DNA from: Planctomycetota bacterium
Lineage (GTDB): Bacteria > Planctomycetota > Phycisphaerae > WQYP01
Reading direction: 5' to 3'
Assembly: GCA_021818445.1 (NCBI GenBank)
Contig: JAKAEB010000028.1
Coordinates: 1-49,349 of the forward strand
DNA length: 49,349 nucleotides
Notes under the pieces: generated by a model
Database searches by the model: none
What the model saw: only the letters and a program-made list of their open reading frames with translations
What the model was told of the DNA's origin: nothing
Shown: positions 7,466 through 15,840 of the stretch, one piece after another
Position numbering within the stretch: the first letter of the stretch is position 1
Layout: every line of letters begins with the position of its first letter
Translations under genes and position numbers: made by a program

Positions 7466-10400
7466 TCAGGCCGATTTGCCACAACATTGTTTGTACTTTC
7501 GTCCGCTGCCGCAGGGGCACGGGTCATTTCGGCCCACCTTCGGTTCAGCATTGACAATCGTGGCCACCGGTGCCACCTCTTCCTCTTCCTGTGGTGGGGC
7601 CTCGGCAACTTGTTCCGGGGCGGCAAATCGCTGGGCATCCACGCCAGTGGATTCCTGTGGATCAAACACTTCCTGCTGGGCGGCATAGACGTTTCGCATT
7701 TCTTCCGGGCTGGCCACCTTGATTTTGAAGATGGTATCGGTGACGCGATCCCGCAAAACACGCAAAAATTCTTCAAACAGCCGCGTGCCTTCCCGCTTGT
7801 ATTCAATGACAGGATCGCGCTGGGCAATGCCCCGCAGACCGATGGTGTCGCGAAGCTGATCCATCGCATAGAGATGGTCCTTCCATGCGGTATCATAAAT
7901 TTGTAATAGCACGTTACGCTCCAGCTCGGTAAGCTCGATGCGCAAAAACGCCCGCGCCAATTCCGTAATCCGCTCAATCCGCTCTTCCGGCGGCTCGCCT
8001 TCAAATTCATCCGCTTCGGCGGGTGTGGCAAAGCGATCGGTCACCCAGGCAGCCAGCGTCCTGGATTCCGGCAGTTTCTCAACCGCTTCCCGTACCTGTT
8101 TATCAATTTGTTCAACCGCCGGGCGGATACGGGCCAAAAGTGATTCACGCACTTTGTCGGCAGGTATGGCCCGAATGTCGTCGCCGGTCATGTTGACGGC
8201 ATACTTGGCCTTTAACCAGCCGGCAAGCTGCTCCGATGCAAATACATTCGCTGTGCCGCCGCTCAAATCGGTCACCATCAGGGCATAATCCAGCGGGTAA
8301 GCCAGCTCGCGCTCCTGATACAGCGTGCGGGCTTTGGCCAGCAGGATTTCCTCCACCTGCGCTGCGGTTTTGCCTTGAATGTCGGCCAGAGGAATATGGA
8401 GTTCAAATTTTTCCTCCGCCCAGTTGCACAACTGCCGGTAGCCGTAATAACTCACGAGATATTGGCTCAATTCGCCGCACGACTTGTGTTCAATCTGATC
8501 CAATGCCCGTTCGACCAGTGTTTCGGCAATGTGCTGCCGATCCATCTTGCGGCAGTCGGATGGCGAAATAATCACATCAAACTGTGTCTTGACCCAGTTG
8601 GAAAGGCCGGCATAGTCCCAATCTTCGGGCTGTGCATCCGGATTCAAAAATTCTGAAAGCGACTGATAAATGCTGCTGCGGGCTTCATCCCGGGCCTTGT
8701 CCTTTATGGTCATTTCCAGCACGGCCGTTTCGGTATCGCGCAGTTCACCGGGATCAATCGTCACATGAAAATGCTGCTGGGCCCAGTCTGCCACCCGGCC
8801 CGGCACGTAGTCGCGGTCGAGATAATATTCCACCGAATCGGCCACGGCTTCAGAAATAATTTCAAATATTTTTTCCTGCAGGTTACGGCCTTCCAGAATC
8901 TCCTGCCGGGTTTTGTAGAAGTGCGTCCGTTGAAAATTGCGCACCTCATCATATTCCAGCAGGTTTTTCCGGATGCCGAAATTGCGTTCCTCCACCTTTT
9001 TTTGCGCCCGTTCCACGGCCTTGGATACAAAGGGGTGTTCGATGGCTTCATCTTCCTGCATGCCCAGCCGCTGCAGCGCACGAAGGGTAAAATCGCCGGC
9101 GAAGAGTTTCATTAAATCATCTTCAAGGCTCAGATAAAATCGGGTCAGGCCGGGGTCTCCCTGCCGTCCGGCGCGGCCGCGCAACTGATTGTCAATTCGG
9201 CGTGATTCATGCCGCTCGGTACCCAGCACAAATAGACCGCCGACGTCGGCCACGCCCTCGCCCAGAGAAATATCCGTGCCGCGTCCGGCCATGTTGGTCG
9301 CGATGGTGATGGACCCGACCACACTGCCGTCCGGCCGCCGAACCTGCTGGCCAGCCTTGGCGATGATGTCCGCCTCGCGTTCATGGTTTTTGGCGTTGAG
9401 CACCTCATGGTCCAGCCCGTAGTCGCCTTTAAGCAGTTTGGACAGGCGCTCCGATTTTTCCACGCTTGTGGTGCCCACCAGCACCGGTTGCCCACGGGCT
9501 GCCGCCTCGGCAATGGTCTGTCCAATCGCCTTCCACTTACCGCGTTCCGACATAAAAATTAAATCTTCATTGTCCTGACGCGCCACCGGCCGGTTGGTCG
9601 GTATGGCTACCACTTCCAGCGAATAAATCTTGGCAAATTCTTCGCTTTCCGTCATAGCCGTGCCGGTCATACCCGCCAGCCGCTTGTAGAGTTTGAAAAA
9701 ATTCTGCAACGTGATGGTGGCCATGGTCTGGGTTTCCGGTTTAACGGTTACGCGTTCCTTGGCCTCCACCGCCTGATGCAAACCGTCGCTCCACTGGCGG
9801 CCCACCATCAACCGCCCCGTGAATTCATCGACAATGACGACCTCATCATTCTGCACGACGTAATCTTTGTCGCGTTCGTAAACCACATGGGCCCGCAGGC
9901 TCTGCTCCAGCAGGTGTGGCCAATCCATGTTGCTGCCGATGTAGAATGAACCCACGCCCGCAAATTCCTGCGCTTTTTGTGTTCCTTCGTGCGTCAAGTG
10001 CACCGACTTGCGGTCCAGTTCCACCTCATACATGTTGACTTCTTTGGCCAGGGCGGCCTCCGCCTCGATTAACTCGTCCTGCCCAACCCGCACGATCTGC
10101 TCATATTCCTTAATCTTGTCCTTATCACCCCGGCTAAGTTTGATTTCCCCCTCTGCGGCACCCACCCGTCGTTTAATCGCCTCCACCCGATCCTTGGCTC
10201 GCTGCCACGGTTGCTGGCAGGCCAGTATCTTCCGTACCACATCATCAACAGCCCGATAACGCGGCGAATCATCATGGGCCGGTCCGCTGATAATCAGCGG
10301 TGTGCGTGCCTCATCAATGAGTATGCTGTCCACCTCATCGACGATGGCAAAATCGAGCGGGCCTTGCACCTGTTCCTGCACGCTTTGCTTCATGTTGTCG

Positions 10401-11161
10401 CGCAGGTAATCAAAGCCAAATTCGCTGCTTGTGCCGTAGGTGACATTGCACTGGTAAGCCGCTCGACGCGGATCGTTATCCATGTGCGCCTGGATATATC
10501 CCACTGAAAGTCCGAGTGCGTAAAACGCCGGCGCCACCCAGGCCGCATCACGCCGTACCAGATAATCGTTCACGGTAACCACATGGCAGTGCATGCCGCG
10601 CAGCGTCATTAAATAGCATGCCAGCGGCGCGACAAATGTCTTTCCTTCGCCGGTAGACATTTCTGCTATCTTGCCGTCGTAAAGCACCATGCCGCCGATC
10701 AACTGCACGTCAAACGGTCGTGCACGATACGGTGGTCGCGCCTCGGGAACCACCGCCCGGATGCCCTCGTATAGTTCGGGCGGCATGTCCGCAAACCGCC
10801 AGTCGTGCTCTTTCACGCAATTGGCCTTCGCCTGCTTGAAGAGTTCCTGCGATGCCGGGTCCAACCGCTCAACATTAAAGTTGCGTTTCGGGTCGAGCAC
10901 ATTTCTCAACCCAATGTGCCGATCCATGGCCTCACGCATGATGGCAAAGGCTTCCGGCAGCACGGCCGTATCTGCTTCACCCTTGGCGAGCCGCTCGCGA
11001 AGTTCTCCCGTTTTGGCTCGCAGTTGGCTGTCGGTTAATTTCCGTACGGCAGGTTCCAAGGCGTTGATGGCTATTACCCGCTCGCGGTACGCTTTGATGA
11101 GGCGGTCATTCCGCGATCCAAATACTTTAGCTAACGAACGATTAATGATATTGGTTACCAT
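7466..11161 (-). CDS. secA: Preprotein translocase ATPase SecA, extended form
   Basis: A 1231-residue SecA, the ATPase that pushes preproteins through SecYEG. Visible are Walker A MSTGEGKT, the VDEVDSILIDEARTPL segment, the second nucleotide-binding fold with NMAGRGTDI and QLRGRAGRQGDPG, and a C-terminal SEC-C zinc-binding motif CPCGSGRKYKQCC. The ATG at 11161 is preferred to an in-frame TTG at 11173; it has GGGTG upstream. The protein is about 300 residues longer than Escherichia coli SecA; the extra length lies in the helical scaffold/wing region (roughly residues 830-1100), which appears to contain a partly repeated segment (pairs of ...PGELRD, ...SPSDCRK, ...PLADIQG, ...TGDDIRA stretches about 60-100 residues apart). 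Extended SecA proteins are known in planctomycetes. Confidence 0.97.
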   Translation of the reverse strand: MVTNIINRSLAKVFGSRNDRLIKAYRERVIAINALEPAVRKLTDSQLRAKTGELRERLAKGEADTAVLPEAFAIMREAMDRHIGLRNVLDPKRNFNVERLDPASQELFKQAKANCVKEHDWRFADMPPELYEGIRAVVPEARPPYRARPFDVQLIGGMVLYDGKIAEMSTGEGKTFVAPLACYLMTLRGMHCHVVTVNDYLVRRDAAWVAPAFYALGLSVGYIQAHMDNDPRRAAYQCNVTYGTSSEFGFDYLRDNMKQSVQEQVQGPLDFAIVDEVDSILIDEARTPLIISGPAHDDSPRYRAVDDVVRKILACQQPWQRAKDRVEAIKRRVGAAEGEIKLSRGDKDKIKEYEQIVRVGQDELIEAEAALAKEVNMYEVELDRKSVHLTHEGTQKAQEFAGVGSFYIGSNMDWPHLLEQSLRAHVVYERDKDYVVQNDEVVIVDEFTGRLMVGRQWSDGLHQAVEAKERVTVKPETQTMATITLQNFFKLYKRLAGMTGTAMTESEEFAKIYSLEVVAIPTNRPVARQDNEDLIFMSERGKWKAIGQTIAEAAARGQPVLVGTTSVEKSERLSKLLKGDYGLDHEVLNAKNHEREADIIAKAGQQVRRPDGSVVGSITIATNMAGRGTDISLGEGVADVGGLFVLGTERHESRRIDNQLRGRAGRQGDPGLTRFYLSLEDDLMKLFAGDFTLRALQRLGMQEDEAIEHPFVSKAVERAQKKVEERNFGIRKNLLEYDEVRNFQRTHFYKTRQEILEGRNLQEKIFEIISEAVADSVEYYLDRDYVPGRVADWAQQHFHVTIDPGELRDTETAVLEMTIKDKARDEARSSIYQSLSEFLNPDAQPEDWDYAGLSNWVKTQFDVIISPSDCRKMDRQHIAETLVERALDQIEHKSCGELSQYLVSYYGYRQLCNWAEEKFELHIPLADIQGKTAAQVEEILLAKARTLYQERELAYPLDYALMVTDLSGGTANVFASEQLAGWLKAKYAVNMTGDDIRAIPADKVRESLLARIRPAVEQIDKQVREAVEKLPESRTLAAWVTDRFATPAEADEFEGEPPEERIERITELARAFLRIELTELERNVLLQIYDTAWKDHLYAMDQLRDTIGLRGIAQRDPVIEYKREGTRLFEEFLRVLRDRVTDTIFKIKVASPEEMRNVYAAQQEVFDPQESTGVDAQRFAAPEQVAEAPPQEEEEVAPVATIVNAEPKVGRNDPCPCGSGRKYKQCCGKSA

Positions 11162-11237
11162 GGTTTCACCCAATGCTTAGGTTTACAGGGATTATTAAAT
11201 TCATTCCGCGGTGCGGCGGTACGCTGAAAAGTCAAAT

Positions 11238-11618
11238 TCAGCAGCAGGGGGGTGGCATTTGGGCCCGCAGCAGCGTGTGGCCAATAAAACGTATCTCGTG
11301 GCGCGGCACCGGCGGCAGATGTCGGCTCTCACCGTTATGGACAGGTGCCACCTTGCGCTTTGGCCTTATCCCAATCAGCCCACCGATTAACCATCCGATA
11401 GCCAGATAATTACCCCAGGTGATTGGCCACGCCGATGCGGTCGCCCGCGGCGATCGGGGCACTGCGGATATCGGGCTCGCGAGCATCCCACGTCGTGATT
11501 GGCCCTGCATGCCAGCGCCTTGAGCCTGCCCCTGCACGCTGGCAACTACGGCAATAATCGTCGCCAGCACGGTACCGGCCATGGCCAATTGCTTGAGAAA
11601 TGGAAGTCGAAGCATCAT
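11238..11618 (-). CDS. Small hypothetical membrane or secreted protein
   Basis: A 126-residue protein read from the ATG at 11618. The N-terminus (MMLRLPFLKQLAMAGTVLATIIAVVASVQG) is split here into a basic n-region and a hydrophobic stretch compatible with a signal peptide or membrane anchor; a second hydrophobic stretch (YLAIGWLIGGLIGI) lies near 75. I do not recognise the family. It sits between the RDD-family gene and secA on the same strand, so it may be part of a membrane-related operon. The Cys-containing end and Pro/Arg-rich C-terminus look like weakly constrained sequence, so the frame could be spurious; confidence is moderate to low. Confidence 0.4.
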   Translation of the reverse strand: MMLRLPFLKQLAMAGTVLATIIAVVASVQGQAQGAGMQGQSRRGMLASPISAVPRSPRATASAWPITWGNYLAIGWLIGGLIGIRPKRKVAPVHNGESRHLPPVPRHEIRFIGHTLLRAQMPPPCC

Positions 11619-11760
11619 TATTCCAACTGCCGCAGCACACCGGATCACTACGAACCACTAAGTTCCAGACCCATCTTACAGAACCCTTGATTCTATACGG
11701 CCTGCCCATTTTTGCCAAAAACGCCTAGGTTGACGGTTTGGTGGGGCGTGGCAATACATG

Positions 11761-12525
11761 CTAACCCTTGAACCAACCTTCCTGCAGCACCATGGCAATA
11801 TTCAAAATGTATTGCTCATCGCTTAAATGCTCGTACTGATCCGGTTTTAAACCCAGTTTTTTTTGCATGTGGCTGGCTGCCAGTTGAAATAATCCCTCGC
11901 GGGCCACAACATCGAGTTGATCACGACGCAGAGCCAGATCAAAAATCACATCGCGCTCGGCGACCGATATGCGTTCCAACAGGCGGGCCCGGATGGCGGC
12001 ATCAGCGAGAAAACTGTTGTCCCGGCGACGCATATCCCTGATGCGTCCGATCGGCAAGGCGCTGGTACGTTCACGAATCACCACCGTCTGGGCAGCAAAA
12101 TCTCCAATGCGCCGGTGCCACCTGTCCACCAGCGCCACCATCCCACCCAGAAACATCAACTCCGGTAAAAAATCCACCAGCCGCGCCATATTGCGAATGA
12201 TCACCGATCCGGCCGATAGTCGTCGCCCGTCCGCGTCGATCACACGCAAACCCATCATGCGTTTCCCCGGCGTCCGCCCTTGGAGATAAATTTCAAACAC
12301 GGGAAAATAGCCGAGCAATATCCCAAAGGTCACCAAAAAAATCGATGTATACGCCAGATAAGGCGATAAGAAAGTCAGCGTCAGGGCGCTGGCAAAATCC
12401 AACACGATAATCGACGCGACGATCGCCGCTGCATCCACGAGAAAGGCCAGGGCACGCGAGTATATGCCCGCAAGTTCAAATTGCAGATTGATCATCTCGG
12501 GTGTGGTGATGGTATAGCGACGCAT
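11761..12525 (-). CDS. RDD family membrane protein
   Basis: A 254-residue protein with three hydrophobic segments in the first 100 residues and the RDD hallmark arrangement: YSRALAFLVDA at about 22-32 (the R...D positions), GRTPGKRMMGLRV near 82 and RDGRRLSAGSVIIRN-like sequence just after. The C-terminal 100 residues are soluble and charged. RDD proteins are poorly characterised membrane proteins; some have been proposed to be transporters. The ATG at 12525 has an AGGA eight bases upstream. The gene is divergent from psd, with about 200 bp between them, and probably leads the group with the small membrane protein, secA and der. Confidence 0.8.
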   Translation of the reverse strand: MRRYTITTPEMINLQFELAGIYSRALAFLVDAAAIVASIIVLDFASALTLTFLSPYLAYTSIFLVTFGILLGYFPVFEIYLQGRTPGKRMMGLRVIDADGRRLSAGSVIIRNMARLVDFLPELMFLGGMVALVDRWHRRIGDFAAQTVVIRERTSALPIGRIRDMRRRDNSFLADAAIRARLLERISVAERDVIFDLALRRDQLDVVAREGLFQLAASHMQKKLGLKPDQYEHLSDEQYILNIAMVLQEGWFKG

Positions 12526-12726
12526 CCATCCGATCCTGTTTGCTGCGGGTCAGCACAATGATGGCCAAGCGCCGGGTAATCTGCCCGGCCGCCGATACGA
12601 GTATAATACCCCGCAGGAAAATGTTGTTGACCCGTCGATAATATCGATTTTTGGCCAGCGCCATGGTGCTGCAGGCATCAATGGTGATGGCCATGTATAC
12701 CGGGGCCTTTTGAAAGTCAGGATGCA

Positions 12727-13401
12727 ATGCTCACACGTAATAGATGGTTTCCGCTTGCTCTCACCGGTTGGCAATATTGGCTGCCGATTTTGTTCGGCGG
12801 ATGCACGCTCACCGCCGCCGTCGCCATCCTTGTTTCCGTTGGTCTTTCGCTCGTCCCGGCCGTGGTTACCATCGCCTGCCTGCTGTTTTTTCGTGACCCC
12901 GTGCGGACTATTCCACAGCAGGCGGACGTGATGGTTGCGCCCGCCGACGGGATGATTACCGAGTTGGCTGTGGTGCCATCGAATTATCTGCCGGGCGAAA
13001 CGTTGCGTGTAAGCATTTTTCTCAGTGTGCTTGATGTGCACATCAACCGCAGCCCCTGCGCCGGAACCATTCAAGCCATCACCTTTGAAGCCGGCCGGTT
13101 TCTCGACGCGCGTCATCCGGAGGCAGCCATCAAAAATCAATCCAATAACTTGCGCATTGATACCGCGTATGGACCGATTGTCGTGCGGCAGATTGTTGGT
13201 GCCATCGCCCGGCGTATTATCTGCCCGGCGCGCGTGGGCGACGTGCTGACCCGCGGCGAACGTTTCGGTATGATCGCCTTTGGAAGCCGGACAGAATTAT
13301 TAATTTCTCAACCCGACCGGTGGGTGCCCTGTGTAAAGGTGGGCGAAAAAGTCCGCGCCGGTGTCACCATTCTCCTGCGGCATCGCGGCAGCACTGGTTA
13401 A
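12727..13401 (+). CDS. psd: Phosphatidylserine decarboxylase proenzyme, short form
   Basis: A 224-residue protein that decarboxylates phosphatidylserine to phosphatidylethanolamine at the membrane. Two hydrophobic segments in residues 12-55 anchor it. The core shows APADG (71-75), FLSVLDVHINRSP (98-110) and RFGMIAFGSRTE (179-190). In this family the proenzyme self-cleaves at a Gly-Ser bond to make the pyruvoyl cofactor; here that would be Gly186-Ser187. The size matches the short, archaeal-type PSD. The ATG at 12727 has AGG five bases before it. No phosphatidylserine synthase gene is adjacent in the window. Confidence 0.92.
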   Translation: MLTRNRWFPLALTGWQYWLPILFGGCTLTAAVAILVSVGLSLVPAVVTIACLLFFRDPVRTIPQQADVMVAPADGMITELAVVPSNYLPGETLRVSIFLSVLDVHINRSPCAGTIQAITFEAGRFLDARHPEAAIKNQSNNLRIDTAYGPIVVRQIVGAIARRIICPARVGDVLTRGERFGMIAFGSRTELLISQPDRWVPCVKVGEKVRAGVTILLRHRGSTG

Positions 13402-13447
13402 CGGCATGTATGAAGCCCGTCGGTGCCGAAACCGAACGCCGCCCGCC

Positions 13448-14677
13448 TCACCGGCGTCGTGGCTCGCTGAAGCGCCGGCGATAGGCACCGGGTGAACTTC
13501 CCTCTCGACGCCGGAATACATGCGTAAAATGTTCATAACTCATATAACCCGACTCGTTGGCAACGCGCGGCAGTGGCCAGTTGGTTTCGGACAATAAACG
13601 CTTGGCTCTCTCCAGATGGACGCGCTCGATCTCCTGCCGCGGTGAATGCCCCACAAGCAGCTTGAATTGCCGCTCCATATAACGGCGGGATATGGGCATT
13701 GCGTGCAGCAATTCCTTTACAGTCAGAGGTTTATTGGCATGGTCACGAATGATGCGCATCGCTTCAACAATATCGGGGTCTTCAATGGCCAGGCTGTCGG
13801 AACTGCGCCGCGTAACCACGCCGATAGGGGGGACCAACAGTCGCTGCGGCCGCGCGCGGCCGGCCATCAAATCCGCCAGCATCGCCGCCGCTTGGTATCC
13901 AACTTGTTCAATGGCGACCGCCACACTCGACAGGGGTGGATTGCCCAGTTCACAGTTAATTTCATCGTCATCGACTCCGACGATTGCCACCTCTTCCGGT
14001 ATGCGGACGCCAATTTGATAGCTTGCCTCGGCAATTTGCCGCGCCCGACCGTCGTGCCAGCCGAGGATGCCCACCGGTTTGGCAAGAGTCTTTACCCATT
14101 TGCCCAATTCGCCGATGTCCGCCTCCAAGCCGCCGGCATATCGATGCAGGCGTTTGGGCTCAAAAACGGATACCGCTGCGCCCGCCTTGGCGGCTCTCTG
14201 TTGAAATCCCGCTAATCGCAGGTCGGCTGCGGCGTGCCCCGCCGGCCCCGAAAAACCTAATCGTCTGAAGCCACGCGAGATGAAATAATCGGCGGCCAAC
14301 TCCCCAATCGCCCGGTCGTCGGGCGTTACCTGCGGCAAAGTCAGGCCGGGTATTACGCCTCCCACATCGACCACATGGATGCCGCGGGCCTTCAATTCCA
14401 TCATGCGCTCGCAGCGTTCATCATCCCATATTTGGGCAATCACGCCGTCGCCCCGCCAGTTTTTCAGATTGCCGATCGGCGGTACCACGCGCCGAGGCTC
14501 ACCGCGCAGGGCCCACCGTTCCTGCGTGCGCAGATACCGACCGACGCCGAGAATAATATTTCGTCCATAATGTGAAAGGTAGTCGACCAATATGCCGACC
14601 ACTGGCTCGCGGCCCATAAGCAACGACTCCATTCGCTTGGGCCTTGAACTTAGCCGTTTTGCAGGGTGCTTGATCAT
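13448..14677 (-). CDS. XylR-like transcriptional regulator (LacI-type sensor fused to AraC domain)
   Basis: About 409 residues from the ATG at 14677; ATGs at 14632 and 14617 and a TTG at 14695 are alternatives. The N-terminal two thirds is a LacI/periplasmic-binding-protein-like sensor (VGILVDYLSHYGRNIILGVG, GDGVIAQIWDDE, YFISRGFRRLGFSG, EEVAIVGVDDDEINCEL). The C-terminal 110 residues form an AraC-type double helix-turn-helix (PLTVKELLHAMPISRRYMER, ...NWPLPRVANESGYMSYEHF, then GSSPGAYRRRF). This is the domain order of the xylose regulator XylR; the family usually binds a sugar. It is convergent with psd and divergent from the pseudopilin-GH5 genes, so control of those carbohydrate genes is a reasonable inference. 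Confidence 0.9.
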   Translation of the reverse strand: MIKHPAKRLSSRPKRMESLLMGREPVVGILVDYLSHYGRNIILGVGRYLRTQERWALRGEPRRVVPPIGNLKNWRGDGVIAQIWDDERCERMMELKARGIHVVDVGGVIPGLTLPQVTPDDRAIGELAADYFISRGFRRLGFSGPAGHAAADLRLAGFQQRAAKAGAAVSVFEPKRLHRYAGGLEADIGELGKWVKTLAKPVGILGWHDGRARQIAEASYQIGVRIPEEVAIVGVDDDEINCELGNPPLSSVAVAIEQVGYQAAAMLADLMAGRARPQRLLVPPIGVVTRRSSDSLAIEDPDIVEAMRIIRDHANKPLTVKELLHAMPISRRYMERQFKLLVGHSPRQEIERVHLERAKRLLSETNWPLPRVANESGYMSYEHFTHVFRRREGSSPGAYRRRFSEPRRR

Positions 14678-14871
14678 CTGGCCGCATTTTAGCAAATTTT
14701 ATGCGCATTTCGATCTAGGCGATGGCCCATTGCCAAAGTAGACTCCAATCACTGGGTGCAGCATGCGGTCAAATCGCGGCGTGCTTCTCTCAGACGCTGG
14801 TCGTTTACCGGATACGACTGTCCGTGGATCGGCCGATCGGCGAAGCGAATCTCGTATGGAGGTGTTGAACT

Positions 14872-15753
14872 GTGCGCATGCACGACAAAAGGTTTTTTGA
14901 AACATCCGGGCGGTGCAGACGACTGCATCGCGCATTCACCTTGGTGGAACTTCTGGTGGTGATATCGATCATCGCAATTCTGATATCGATTCTGTTACCG
15001 GCTCTGGCCAAGGCAAAGGCTGCGGCCAATGATGTAGCCTGTCAGGCCAACATCCGCTCGCTGGCCCAGATAGCACAGGAATATTCGTCTGCCAATCGCG
15101 GCTTCTATCCGCTTATGCTCAACAACTGGTACGACCTGTATTACGTGCCCAATCCGGCCTTCAAGGTTCTTCGCAGCGGATACAACAACAATGGCAGTTG
15201 GATCACACCGTACGTGCAATGGGTGCTGGCACCTTATCTGCGGTCCGGTAAGTATGAACTTGATTGGGCCAATAATCCCAACTATGGCACGCAGGCGCAG
15301 AGCCTCACCAATAATAAAACCCTGCCAATTTTTATTGATCCTTCCGTGGTGGCCAATCAGGGCGGAGCGGATGCCTCATTGCTGCTTGGTCCGGGTGCTG
15401 GTGATTATTTTTATAACGATTGGATCGCCGGTGGCACACGCGATGCAGAAGTGCGTACGCCTTCGCATGCGGTACTCTGGTTCTGTGAAATTTATAATAA
15501 CTGGGGGCCTAAGCAGTATCCGCACCATCCCAATTCGCCGGATCCGTTTGTCAATGTCGGCTACGCCGATGGGCACGTCGGTATTGAGCACTACAGCACA
15601 CTTAGCCGCGATGTTAAAGCGCCGGCCATCAGCTTTGCGTTCATGGCCAACGGTGCCGCTACCCCTGGTACCGGGCAGTTCGGCTATACCACATTTTTAA
15701 GCAACGGGTGGAGCGTGCCATGGTGGAATATTGACTTTGGCGGATCGTTCTGA
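14872..15753 (+). CDS. Type II secretion pseudopilin-like protein, H-X9-DG type
   Basis: A 293-residue protein read from a GTG at 14872, nine bases after GGAGG; an ATG at 14878 is possible but less well spaced. The N-terminus has a short basic leader, then A-FTLVELLVVISIIAIL, a prepilin peptidase site with Ala instead of Gly before the Phe, and a hydrophobic helix. The C-terminal half carries FVNVGYADGHVGIEHY, the histidine/DG signature found in the large planctomycete family of pseudopilin-like proteins. These are presumed to be exported and assembled or anchored by a type II secretion/type IV pilus-like machine; their function is unknown. It precedes the GH5 gene by 87 bp on the same strand. 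Confidence 0.88.
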   Translation: MRMHDKRFFETSGRCRRLHRAFTLVELLVVISIIAILISILLPALAKAKAAANDVACQANIRSLAQIAQEYSSANRGFYPLMLNNWYDLYYVPNPAFKVLRSGYNNNGSWITPYVQWVLAPYLRSGKYELDWANNPNYGTQAQSLTNNKTLPIFIDPSVVANQGGADASLLLGPGAGDYFYNDWIAGGTRDAEVRTPSHAVLWFCEIYNNWGPKQYPHHPNSPDPFVNVGYADGHVGIEHYSTLSRDVKAPAISFAFMANGAATPGTGQFGYTTFLSNGWSVPWWNIDFGGSF

Positions 15754-15840
15754 CGGCTGGGTTTTGCGCCGTAGGCACATCGCAATCAGGCATGTGGCCC
15801 ATGGGCACCGGATTGACGAAAGCAATCGGTCTTAAGGAGT

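Noticed and set aside
12550-13140. Minus-strand open frame overlapping psd
   Set aside because: Shadow of psd; composition and motifs favour the plus-strand gene.
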